A stretch of DNA of 15,971 bases from JBJHDF01 sp050486405. Its GTDB lineage: Bacteria > Pseudomonadota > Gammaproteobacteria > Pseudomonadales > Cellvibrionaceae. The stretch spans positions 1 through 15,971 of the forward strand of contig JBJHDF010000045.1 of assembly GCA_050486405.1 (NCBI GenBank). The letters are read 5' to 3'. The translations under genes and the position numbers were made by a program. This document shows positions 7,001 to 13,645 of the stretch, piece by piece. Numbering within the stretch: the first letter of the stretch is position 1; each line of letters begins with the position of its first letter. The notes below the pieces were generated by a model. That model did not search any database and had not been told where the DNA came from. It saw nothing but the letters and a program-made list of their open reading frames with translations.

Positions 7001-8097
7001 AGAAAGGCGACGTGGTTAAGGCGGAAGTGCTGGACAAGCTGGAGCGTCCGCAGTGGTTCAAGCTGCGCATGTCCGATGAAGCTCTCAACGAACAATTGGA
7101 TCGTGCCGAAGAGCAACTGGCGGAGCGTCGCAAGATTCTGGACGAACGCTTCGAAGACAAGAAGCGCAAGCTGTCCACTGGCGACGATCTGGCGCCCGGC
7201 GTACTGAAAATCGTCAAGGTCTATCTGGCGATCAAACGTCGTATTCAGCCCGGCGACAAGATGGCCGGCCGTCACGGTAACAAGGGTGTTATATCGGTCA
7301 TTATGCCGGCCGAGGATATGCCCTACGATGAAAATGGCGTGCCGGTGGATATCGTTCTCAACCCGCTGGGCGTTCCCTCACGGATGAACGTCGGCCAGGT
7401 TTTGGAAACTCACTTGGGAATGGCTGCCAAGGGTCTTGGCGAAAAGATCAACCAGATGTTGCGCGAACAGCGCGCGGTAAGCGGCATTCGCAAGTTTCTG
7501 GATGAAATCTACAACAAGACCGGTGATGTGGTTACCAAAAAGAGCCTGGCGTCACTCAGTGATGAAGAGGTCATCGAACTGGCGGGTAATTTGACTGCTG
7601 GTGTGCCCATGGCAACGCCGGTGTTTGACGGCGCCCAGGAGCAGGAGATTAAGTCGTTGCTGGAATTGGCAGAACTGCCGGAGTCGGGACAGTTCACTCT
7701 GTTCGATGGTCGTACCGGGAACCAGTTCCAGCGTCCGGTGACCGTGGGTTACATGTACATGCTCAAGCTCAACCACTTGGTGGATGACAAGATGCACGCC
7801 CGCTCCACCGGTTCCTACAGTCTGGTTACGCAGCAGCCGCTGGGTGGTAAAGCCCAGTTTGGCGGTCAGCGCTTCGGTGAGATGGAAGTCTGGGCACTGG
7901 AAGCCTACGGCGCCGCCTATACCCTGCAGGAAATGCTGACGGTGAAGTCGGATGACGTGGCCGGCCGTACCAAAATGTACAAAAACATTGTCGACGGAGA
8001 CCATCGTATGGAGCCCGGTATGCCGGAATCCTTTAACGTACTGGTCAAGGAAATCCGTTCGCTGGGCATCAACATCGAGCTGGAACACGACGACTGA
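4012..8097 (+). CDS. rpoB: DNA-directed RNA polymerase subunit beta
   Basis: This is the second-largest subunit of RNA polymerase, lining the active-site cleft and binding rifampicin. At 1361 residues it is close to the pseudomonad length (E. coli 1342). The rifampicin region runs SQFMDQNNPLSEVTHKRR from residue 518. Asp522, His532 and Ser537 correspond to E. coli D516, H526 and S531 and are all the sensitive forms. NGYNFEDSI (814-822) and GDKMAGRHGNKG (1081-1092) near the catalytic centre are intact. The C-terminus MPESFNVLVKEIRSLGIN is canonical. The ATG at 4012 has GAGGA 6 bases upstream. Expression is set by the attenuator at 3814-3845 and the hairpin-rich leader. rpoC follows after 124 bases. 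Confidence 0.99.
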   Translation: MAYSYTEKKRIRKDFGKLPQPLDVPYLLAIQLDSYRKFTQADLPPEKRLDSGLHAAFRSVFPIVSYSGNAALEYVSYSLGKPAFDVNECILRGVTYAVPLRVRVRLIIYDRESASKAIKDIKEQEVYMGEIPLMTDNGTFVVNGTERVIVSQLHRSPGVFFDHDKGKTHSSGKLLYSARIIPYRGSWLDFEFDPKDLVFVRIDRRRKLPATILLRALGYSSEQMLDMFFETSTFAVGKNGEFVFEVVPSRLRGDVATFDIKDKKGNVLVEEGRRITARHIRALEKAKVDQMEVPADYLLGRALAKDVIDTDTGEVLLECNTEITSEVLEKLMASGAEKIETLYTNELDCGPFISETLRVDPTRTQLEALVEIYRMMRPGEPPTKESAETLFQNLFFSQERYDLSAVGRMKFNRRLGRGDESGEGTLSNEDIVDVLKTLIDIRNGQGTVDDIDHLGNRRVRSVGEMAENQFRVGLVRVERAVKERLSMAESEGLMPQDLINAKPVAAAVKEFFGSSQLSQFMDQNNPLSEVTHKRRVSALGPGGLTRERAGFEVRDVHPTHYGRVCPIETPEGPNIGLINSLATYARTNNYGFLETPYRRVVSGKVTEEIEFLSAINEAEYVIAQASATTDKNGKLTDELVSVRYQNEFTLKAPEDVQFMDVSPRQVVSVAAALIPFLEHDDANRALMGSNMQRQAVPTLRAEKPLVGTGMERNVASDSGVCVVARHGGVVDSVDAGKIVIKVHDDEVDAGDAGVDIYNLIKYTRSNQNTCINQRPIVKVGDVVQRGDILADGPSVDMGELALGQNMRIAFMPWNGYNFEDSILVSEKVVQEDRFTTIHIQELTCIARDTKLGSEEITSDIPNVGEHALSKLDESGIVYIGAEVNGGDILVGKVTPKGETQLTPEEKLLRAIFGEKASDVKDTSLRVPSSTKGTVIDVQVFTRDGLEKDQRSLEIEKAQLAEVRKDLNEEYRIVEDATFDRLRSALLGQKVVSGKGLKKGDVVKAEVLDKLERPQWFKLRMSDEALNEQLDRAEEQLAERRKILDERFEDKKRKLSTGDDLAPGVLKIVKVYLAIKRRIQPGDKMAGRHGNKGVISVIMPAEDMPYDENGVPVDIVLNPLGVPSRMNVGQVLETHLGMAAKGLGEKINQMLREQRAVSGIRKFLDEIYNKTGDVVTKKSLASLSDEEVIELAGNLTAGVPMATPVFDGAQEQEIKSLLELAELPESGQFTLFDGRTGNQFQRPVTVGYMYMLKLNHLVDDKMHARSTGSYSLVTQQPLGGKAQFGGQRFGEMEVWALEAYGAAYTLQEMLTVKSDDVAGRTKMYKNIVDGDHRMEPGMPESFNVLVKEIRSLGINIELEHDD

Positions 8098-8106
8098 CAG
8101 TCACGT

Positions 8107-8162
8107 CCGCCACGGGGCCTGAGCCTCGTGGCGGCTACGAACAGTGCGGGAGTGGCCACGAG
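8107..8162 (+). promoter_or_regulatory. rpoB-rpoC spacer with two mutually exclusive hairpins
   Basis: In fold 1, CCGCCACGGGGC (8107-8118) pairs with GCCTCGTGGCGG (8123-8134) around CTGA, 12 bp with one G-U wobble. In fold 2, CTCGTGGC (8125-8132), taken from the right arm of fold 1, pairs exactly with GCCACGAG (8155-8162). The hexamer GCCACG occurs twice (8109-8114 and 8155-8160), which makes the switch possible. No T-run follows either fold. The rpoC Shine-Dalgarno sequence (GGAG, 8210-8213) lies further downstream. Function is unknown; effects on processing or on rpoC translation are guesses. Confidence 0.5.
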
Positions 8163-8221
8163 CTTCTCCCGGGGGGCGGAACGCACCGTCAAGTCCATTG
8201 GAGCACACTGGAGATATCGCC

Positions 8222-11200
8222 TTGAAAGACTTACTTAACTTGCTGAAGTCCCAGGGACAGGTCGAAGAATTCGACGCAATTCGCATCAGTCTGGCTTCGC
8301 CGGAAATGATTCGCTCCTGGTCGTTCGGGGAAGTGAAAAAGCCCGAGACCATTAATTACCGTACCTTCAAGCCCGAGCGTGAAGGGTTGTTCTGTGCCAA
8401 GATCTTTGGCCCGGTCAAGGACTACGAGTGCCTGTGCGGCAAGTACAAGCGCATGAAGCACCGTGGCATTATCTGCGAAAAATGTGGCGTGGAAGTGACA
8501 CTGGCCAAAGTGCGCCGTGAGCGTATGGGGCACATCGAGCTGGCCAGCCCGGTTGCGCACATCTGGTTCCTCAAGTCCCTGCCCAGCCGTATTGGCTTGT
8601 TGCTGGACATGACCCTGCGCGATATCGAGCGGGTGCTCTACTTTGAATCTTACGTGGTTACCGATCCGGGCCTGACGACTCTGGAGTTGGGTCAGCTGCT
8701 AACTGACGAGCAGTACTTTGAGGCCATGGAAGAGTTTGGCGACGAGTTCGAAGCCAAGATGGGCGCGGAAGCCATTCAGATTCTGATGCGCGGCATCGAG
8801 CTGGAGGCGGAAATCCAGCGCCTTCGCGAAGAGATACCCAGCACCACCAGTGAGACCAAGATCAAGAAGCTGTCCAAGCGCCTGAAGCTGCTGGAAGCTT
8901 TCCATTTCTCAGGCAACAAGCCCGAGTGGATGGTGATGGAAGTGCTGCCGGTACTGCCGCCGGATTTGCGGCCGCTGGTGCCGCTGGATGGGGGCCGCTT
9001 TGCGACTTCGGATCTGAATGATCTGTACCGCCGCGTGATCAACCGTAACAATCGTTTGAAGCGCCTGCTGGACCTGAATGCGCCGGACATTATCGTGCGC
9101 AATGAAAAGCGCATGCTGCAGGAAGCGGTGGACGCGTTGTTAGACAACGGTCGCCGCGGTCGAGCCATTACTGGCTCCAACAAGCGCCCGTTGAAGTCCC
9201 TGGCCGACATGATCAAGGGCAAGCAGGGGCGTTTCCGGCAGAACCTGCTGGGCAAGCGTGTGGATTATTCCGGCCGTTCGGTAATCGTGGTCGGCCCCAC
9301 CCTGAAGCTGCACCAGTGTGGTCTGCCCAAGAAAATGGCTCTGGAGCTGTTCAAGCCGTTTATTTTCAGCAAGCTCGAATTGCGCGGTCTGGCCACTACC
9401 ATCAAAGCCGCCAAAAAAATGGTGGAGCGCGAAGAGGCTGTCGTCTGGGATATTCTTGACGAAGTGATCCGCGAACACCCGGTGCTGCTCAACCGCGCGC
9501 CGACGTTGCACCGCCTGGGTATTCAGGCATTCGAGCCGGTGCTGATTGAAGGCAAGGCCATTCAACTGCATCCGCTGGTGTGTGTTGCCTATAATGCGGA
9601 CTTCGACGGTGACCAGATGGCGGTGCACGTGCCCCTGACTCTGGAAGCACAGCTCGAAGCCCGGGCGCTGATGATGTCCACCAACAACATCCTGTCGCCG
9701 GCTTCCGGTGAACCGATTATCGTGCCTTCGCAGGACGTGGTCTTGGGCCTCTACTGGATGACTCGCGAGCGCATTAATGCGCGCGGCGAGGGTATGGTGT
9801 TCAGCGACGCCAAGGAAGTCTCCCGCGCCTACTATTCCGGGGCGGCGGATTTGCAGGCGCGCATTAAGGTGCGTTTGAGCGAAACCATCATAGGCGAGGA
9901 AGGTGAAAAGCAGAAGGATACCCGCATTGTGGATACCACGGTGGGGCGTGTGCTGCTGTGGAATATCGTTCCCGAAGGCATCCCGCTGGAGATGATTAAC
10001 CGGCCCATGGTGAAAAAAGCCATTTCCGCGGTTATCAACTACTGCTATCGCGTGGTGGGTCTGAAGTCCACGGTCATCTTTGCCGACCGCCTGATGTACA
10101 TGGGTTACGATTTCTCCACCAAGTCTGGCTCTTCCATCGGTGTAAATGATTTCACCATCCCTGAAGCCAAGGCCGATATCATTGCCCGGGCCGAAGCCGA
10201 GGTGTTGGAAATCGAAAGCCAGTTTGCGTCCGGTCTGGTCACCCAGGGTGAGAAGTACAACAAGGTGATCGACATCTGGTCCCGGGCCAACGACCTTGTG
10301 GCCAAGTCCATGATGGAGGGCATCAGTCAGGAGTCGGTGATCAATCGCGATGGCGAGGAGGAAGTTCAGGACTCCTTCAACTCCGTATTTATGTACGCCG
10401 ACTCCGGTGCCCGGGGCTCCCCGGCCCAGATTCGTCAGCTGGCGGGTATGCGCGGTCTGATGGCTCGTCCGGACGGCTCCATTATCGAGACGCCCATTAC
10501 CGCCAACTTCCGCGAGGGGTTGGACGTAATGCAGTACTTTATTTCCACCCACGGTGCTCGTAAGGGTCTGGCGGACACGGCGCTGAAAACTGCCAACTCC
10601 GGTTACCTCACCCGTCGCCTGGTGGATGTGGCTCAGGATCTGGTAGTAACCATGCCGGACTGCGGCACCGACGAAGGCCTGACCATGGCGCCGGTCATTG
10701 AAGGCGGTGACGTTATCGAATCTCTGGGTGATCGGATCCTGGGTCGGATTGTTGCGCGCGACGTGATTCGCCCCGATAGCGACGAGATTCTGGTGCCTGC
10801 CGGCACCATGATCGACGAAGCCTGGGTAGAGCGCATCGAGGCCATGGGTATTGATGAGGTGTGTGTACGCTCACCCATCAGCTGTGAAGCCCGCGCCGGC
10901 GTTTGCTCCATGTGCTACGGCCGCGACCTGGCCCGTGGTCACCGCGTCAATTCCGGCGAGGCTGTCGGGGTTATCGCCGCCCAGTCCATCGGCGAGCCAG
11001 GTACCCAGCTGACCATGCGGACATTCCACATCGGTGGCGCGGCCTCCCGGGCCTCCGCCGTGGACAGCGTACAGGTCAAGCAGGACGGCAAGGTACGCCT
11101 GCTCAACGTCAAGGTGGTGAGCAACGCCGCCGGCAACCTGGTGGCGGTGTCCCGCTCCGGTGAGCTGGCTATGGCCGATGCCAATGGCCGTGAGCGCGAG

Positions 11201-12439
11201 CGTTACAAGATTCCCTACGGCGCCGTGATTACCGTAAAAGACGGCGAAGAGGTCAAGGGCGGCCAGGTGGTGGCCAAGTGGGATCCGCATACCCACCCCA
11301 TTGTCAGTGAAGTGGCCGGTAAGGTGGCCTTCTCCGGCATGGAGGACACCCTGTCCATCCGTCGCCAGACCGACGAGCTGACTGGCCTGAGTTCCATCGA
11401 AGTGATGGATCCGGCCGAGCGGCCCGCCGCCGGTAAGGATCTGCGCCCGGCGGTGACGCTGGTGGATGAGAAAGGCAAGCAGCTGAACCTGGCCAACACC
11501 AATGTGCCGGCGCATTACATGCTGCCCGCCGGAGCTATCCTGAGCATCAATGACAGCGACTCCATTGAGGTGGGTGATGTTATCGCCCGTATTCCCCAGG
11601 AAGGTTCCAAGACCCGGGATATTACCGGTGGTCTGCCCCGGGTGGCCGATCTGTTCGAGGCGCGCAAGCCCAAGGAGCCGTCCATCCTGGCGGAGATCTC
11701 CGGTACGGTCAGCTTCGGCAAGGAAACCAAGGGCAAGCGTCGTCTGGTGATTACCCCCACCGATGGGCAACCGCTGCCGGATGGCTCCAGTCACTACGAA
11801 GTGCTGATCCCTAAGCATCGCCACCTGACGGTGTTCGAGGGTGAGCAGGTGGAGAAAGGCGAGGTGGTGTCCGACGGCCCGAGCAACCCCCACGATATCC
11901 TGCGTCTGCAGGGCGTGGAGGCGCTGGCGCGCTACATCACCAACGAGATTCAGGACGTCTACCGTCTGCAGGGCGTGAAAATCAATGACAAGCACATTGA
12001 GACCATTGTCCGGCAGATGCTGCGCAAGGTGGAAATCACTGAAATGGGTGACTCCAGCTTTGTGAAGGGTGAGCAGGTGGAATACTCCCAGGTGCTGGAG
12101 GAGAACGAGCGTCTGCGGGCCGAAGGCAAGCAACCGGCCCAGTTCGAGCGCCTGCTGCTGGGTATCACCAAGGCCTCCCTGGCCACCGAGTCCTTCATCT
12201 CCGCGGCCTCCTTCCAGGAGACCACGCGGGTGCTGACCGAAGCGGCGGTTACCGGCAAGAAGGACAGTCTGCGCGGGCTCAAGGAGAACGTGGTGGTAGG
12301 CCGCCTGATTCCGGCTGGCACCGGTCTGGCGTACCACGCTGAGCGCAAGCGTCGCCGGGAAGAGGAGCTGAGCTATGAAACAGGCGTCAGCGCCGAGGAC
12401 GTGGAGGCTGCACTGACTGAAGCGCTGAAGTCCAGCTGA
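8222..12439 (+). CDS. rpoC: DNA-directed RNA polymerase subunit beta'
   Basis: This is the largest polymerase subunit, carrying the catalytic Mg. The start is TTG at 8222. The protein then reads MKDLLNLLK and aligns with the family from residue 1, with GGAG (8210-8213) 8 bases upstream. A GTG at 8144 in frame would add 26 unrelated residues. With this start, numbering matches E. coli through the key sites: zinc ribbon Cys70, 72, 85 and 88; NADFDGD at 458-464 with Asp460, 462 and 464; the second zinc site Cys814, 888, 895 and 898; and trigger-loop Met932 and His936. Length is 1405 residues (E. coli 1407), including the large trigger-loop insertion of gammaproteobacteria. It ends 43 bases before a promoter-terminator element. 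Confidence 0.99.
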   Translation: MKDLLNLLKSQGQVEEFDAIRISLASPEMIRSWSFGEVKKPETINYRTFKPEREGLFCAKIFGPVKDYECLCGKYKRMKHRGIICEKCGVEVTLAKVRRERMGHIELASPVAHIWFLKSLPSRIGLLLDMTLRDIERVLYFESYVVTDPGLTTLELGQLLTDEQYFEAMEEFGDEFEAKMGAEAIQILMRGIELEAEIQRLREEIPSTTSETKIKKLSKRLKLLEAFHFSGNKPEWMVMEVLPVLPPDLRPLVPLDGGRFATSDLNDLYRRVINRNNRLKRLLDLNAPDIIVRNEKRMLQEAVDALLDNGRRGRAITGSNKRPLKSLADMIKGKQGRFRQNLLGKRVDYSGRSVIVVGPTLKLHQCGLPKKMALELFKPFIFSKLELRGLATTIKAAKKMVEREEAVVWDILDEVIREHPVLLNRAPTLHRLGIQAFEPVLIEGKAIQLHPLVCVAYNADFDGDQMAVHVPLTLEAQLEARALMMSTNNILSPASGEPIIVPSQDVVLGLYWMTRERINARGEGMVFSDAKEVSRAYYSGAADLQARIKVRLSETIIGEEGEKQKDTRIVDTTVGRVLLWNIVPEGIPLEMINRPMVKKAISAVINYCYRVVGLKSTVIFADRLMYMGYDFSTKSGSSIGVNDFTIPEAKADIIARAEAEVLEIESQFASGLVTQGEKYNKVIDIWSRANDLVAKSMMEGISQESVINRDGEEEVQDSFNSVFMYADSGARGSPAQIRQLAGMRGLMARPDGSIIETPITANFREGLDVMQYFISTHGARKGLADTALKTANSGYLTRRLVDVAQDLVVTMPDCGTDEGLTMAPVIEGGDVIESLGDRILGRIVARDVIRPDSDEILVPAGTMIDEAWVERIEAMGIDEVCVRSPISCEARAGVCSMCYGRDLARGHRVNSGEAVGVIAAQSIGEPGTQLTMRTFHIGGAASRASAVDSVQVKQDGKVRLLNVKVVSNAAGNLVAVSRSGELAMADANGRERERYKIPYGAVITVKDGEEVKGGQVVAKWDPHTHPIVSEVAGKVAFSGMEDTLSIRRQTDELTGLSSIEVMDPAERPAAGKDLRPAVTLVDEKGKQLNLANTNVPAHYMLPAGAILSINDSDSIEVGDVIARIPQEGSKTRDITGGLPRVADLFEARKPKEPSILAEISGTVSFGKETKGKRRLVITPTDGQPLPDGSSHYEVLIPKHRHLTVFEGEQVEKGEVVSDGPSNPHDILRLQGVEALARYITNEIQDVYRLQGVKINDKHIETIVRQMLRKVEITEMGDSSFVKGEQVEYSQVLEENERLRAEGKQPAQFERLLLGITKASLATESFISAASFQETTRVLTEAAVTGKKDSLRGLKENVVVGRLIPAGTGLAYHAERKRRREEELSYETGVSAEDVEAALTEALKSS

Positions 12440-12481
12440 TCTGGGGCCTGGCTCCCTCACAGGGGGTACGGGCGGATCGGC

Positions 12482-12510
12482 TTGACGTGGGCGGGTGGCG
12501 TCATTACAAT
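12482..12510 (+). promoter_or_regulatory. Sigma70-like promoter for the str operon
   Basis: The -35 element TTGACG (12482-12487), a 17-base spacer and the -10 element TACAAT (12505-12510) each match the consensus in five of six positions at ideal spacing. Transcription would start near 12517, leaving a leader of about 90 bases before rpsL. The spacer and -10 overlap the rpoC terminator stem-loop (12491-12526), with the -10 in its loop. Expected activity is strong, by inference from the match. It serves rpsL-rpsG-fusA and perhaps tuf. Confidence 0.75.
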
Positions 12511-12526
12511 GCGCCACCCGCTTTTT
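12491..12526 (+). terminator. Intrinsic terminator of the rpoBC transcript
   Basis: GCGGGTGGCG (12491-12500) pairs with CGCCACCCGC (12512-12521), a perfect 10-bp GC-rich stem, followed by TTTTT (12522-12526). The loop TCATTACAATG can add CAT/ATG pairs. It lies 51 bases after the rpoC stop. A transcript from the overlapping promoter would begin within the right arm and lack the left arm, so it would escape this terminator. Confidence 0.85.
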
Positions 12527-12560
12527 GCAAGTGGGGGGTGGGCCTATGGCCGCCTGTCTT

Positions 12561-12581
12561 GATTTGGCGCAATTTGGCGCC
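12561..12581 (+). repeat. Tandem 10-base repeat forming a small hairpin in the rpsL leader
   Basis: GATTTGGCGC (12561-12570) is followed at once by AATTTGGCGC (12571-12580), differing only in the first base. GGCGC (12566-12570) can pair with GCGCC (12577-12581) around AATTTG. It lies 14 bases before the rpsL Shine-Dalgarno sequence (GGAG, 12595-12598). It could be a chance duplication or part of the str leader fold. Confidence 0.45.
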
Positions 12582-12607
12582 GTTATTGATATCTGGAGTT
12601 TATTTTC

Positions 12608-12979
12608 ATGGCAACGATCAACCAGTTGGTTCGTAAGCCGAGAAAACGCAAGGTGCAAAAGAGCGACGTACCCGCTCTGCAGGGCAACCCGCAAAAGCGC
12701 GGTGTCTGTACCCGCGTTTATACCACCACACCGAAAAAGCCGAACTCGGCACTGCGGAAAGTCTGCCGTGTGCGCCTGACCAACGGTTTTGAAGTGTCTT
12801 CCTATATTGGTGGTGAAGGGCACAACCTGCAAGAGCACAGCGTGGTGCTGATTCGTGGCGGCCGGGTCAAGGACCTGCCGGGCGTGCGTTACCACACAGT
12901 GCGCGGTTCGCTGGATACTTCCGGCGTCAACAACCGCAAGCAGGGTCGTTCCAAGTACGGCACCAAGCGTCCCAAGTAA
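12608..12979 (+). CDS. rpsL: 30S ribosomal protein S12
   Basis: S12 sits at the decoding centre and controls accuracy; streptomycin resistance maps here. The 123 residues are canonical. They include VYTTTPKKPNSALRK (38-51) with the streptomycin-contact Lys43, and GGRVKDLPGVRYH (84-96) with Lys88, Asp89 and Pro91; all are sensitive-type residues. The ATG at 12608 has GGAG (12595-12598) 9 bases upstream. It is the first gene of the str operon, about 90 bases downstream of the predicted promoter start. rpsG follows after 115 bases. Confidence 0.99.
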   Translation: MATINQLVRKPRKRKVQKSDVPALQGNPQKRGVCTRVYTTTPKKPNSALRKVCRVRLTNGFEVSSYIGGEGHNLQEHSVVLIRGGRVKDLPGVRYHTVRGSLDTSGVNNRKQGRSKYGTKRPK

Positions 12980-13005
12980 CCCGTTTTGGGTGGGGCGCTG
13001 TGTTT

Positions 13006-13053
13006 TCGGTTTATGACCGAGTAAGGCCGGGCGCGTCGGCGATTGAATTGCCG
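13006..13053 (+). promoter_or_regulatory. Structured rpsL-rpsG spacer, candidate S7 target
   Basis: The 115-base spacer contains TCGGT/ACCGA around TTATG (13006-13020) and CGGCGA/TTGCCG around TTGAA (13037-13053). In E. coli, S7 binds the rpsL-rpsG intercistronic RNA and represses its own translation. The location is right, but I see no sequence match that would prove an S7 site. Confidence 0.35.
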
Positions 13054-13094
13054 CGGAGTTCCGGGTCAATCCTGAAATTGTAGAGGCTTAAGCA

Positions 13095-13565
13095 ATGCCA
13101 AGAAGAAGAGTTGTCGCCAAGCGCGAAGTGCTGCCGGATCCAAAGTACGGCAATGTCACGCTGGCCAAGTTTATGAACCATGTAATGATCAGCGGCAAGA
13201 AGTCCGTGGCCGAGAGCATCGTCTATGGTGCTTTGGAGCAGGTACAGACCAAGCTCAACCGCGATCCGCTGGAAGTGTTTGACGAGGCGCTTGAGAATAT
13301 CGCTCCTCTGGTGGAGGTGAAGTCCCGCCGCGTGGGTGGTGCCACCTATCAGGTGCCGGTAGAGGTTCGCCCCTCCCGTCGCACCGCTCTGGCCATGCGC
13401 TGGCTGGTGGATTTCTCCCGCAAGCGCAGCGAAAAATCTATGCCGCTGCGTCTCGCCGGTGAGCTGATCGATGCCTCCCAGGGTAAGGGCGCCGCTGTCA
13501 AGAAGCGTGAAGATGTACACCGCATGGCCGAGGCCAACAAGGCATTCTCTCACTATCGCTTCTAA
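13095..13565 (+). CDS. rpsG: 30S ribosomal protein S7
   Basis: S7 nucleates assembly of the 30S head on 16S rRNA and contacts tRNA at the E site. In E. coli it is also the translational repressor of the str operon. The 156 residues are the standard short form, starting MPRRRVVAKREVLPDP. They include the beta-hairpin segment GGATYQVPVEVRPSRR (81-96) and the C-terminus EANKAFSHYRF. AGAGG (13082-13086) is 8 bases before the ATG. A strong terminator-like hairpin begins 18 bases after its stop, separating it from fusA. Confidence 0.99.
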   Translation: MPRRRVVAKREVLPDPKYGNVTLAKFMNHVMISGKKSVAESIVYGALEQVQTKLNRDPLEVFDEALENIAPLVEVKSRRVGGATYQVPVEVRPSRRTALAMRWLVDFSRKRSEKSMPLRLAGELIDASQGKGAAVKKREDVHRMAEANKAFSHYRF

Positions 13566-13582
13566 GCATCGGTCAGGCCCAA

Positions 13583-13610
13583 TAAAAGGCAGCTTTTCAG
13601 CTGCCTTTTA
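13583..13610 (+). terminator. Terminator-like hairpin between rpsG and fusA
   Basis: TAAAAGGCAGCT (13583-13594), the loop TTTC and the exact complement AGCTGCCTTTTA (13599-13610) form a perfect 12-bp stem. The A-run and T-run at its base are the layout of a bidirectional intrinsic terminator, although T13606-13609 is part of the stem and ACC follows it. It lies within what is normally one str operon. It may attenuate, pause or protect RNA; the strength of termination cannot be judged by eye. Confidence 0.55.
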
Positions 13611-13645
13611 CCATTTACAGAATATGCTAAACGGGGAATACAGTC

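Noticed and set aside
8144..8221. Upstream GTG start for rpoC adding 26 residues
   Set aside because: The added residues match no RpoC N-terminus, and residue numbering agrees with E. coli only from the TTG at 8222, which has a good ribosome-binding site.
9140..10552. 470-codon open frame on the - strand inside rpoC
   Set aside because: It lies wholly antisense to highly conserved rpoC sequence. Its length is explained by the scarcity of stops in the complement of biased codons.
12495..12779. 94-codon + strand frame from the rpoC terminator into rpsL
   Set aside because: It starts inside the terminator stem and overlaps rpsL out of frame.
10871..13069. 732-codon open frame on the - strand across the rpoC 3' half and rpsL
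   Set aside because: It is antisense to two certain genes and runs through the terminator-promoter spacer. The translation is rich in His, Gln, Gly and Arg without any recognisable domain, as expected for the shadow of GC-biased codons.
13614..13642. TTTACA-N17-AATACA as a fusA promoter
   Set aside because: The -10 match is poor, and transcription would start at or inside the fusA start codon.
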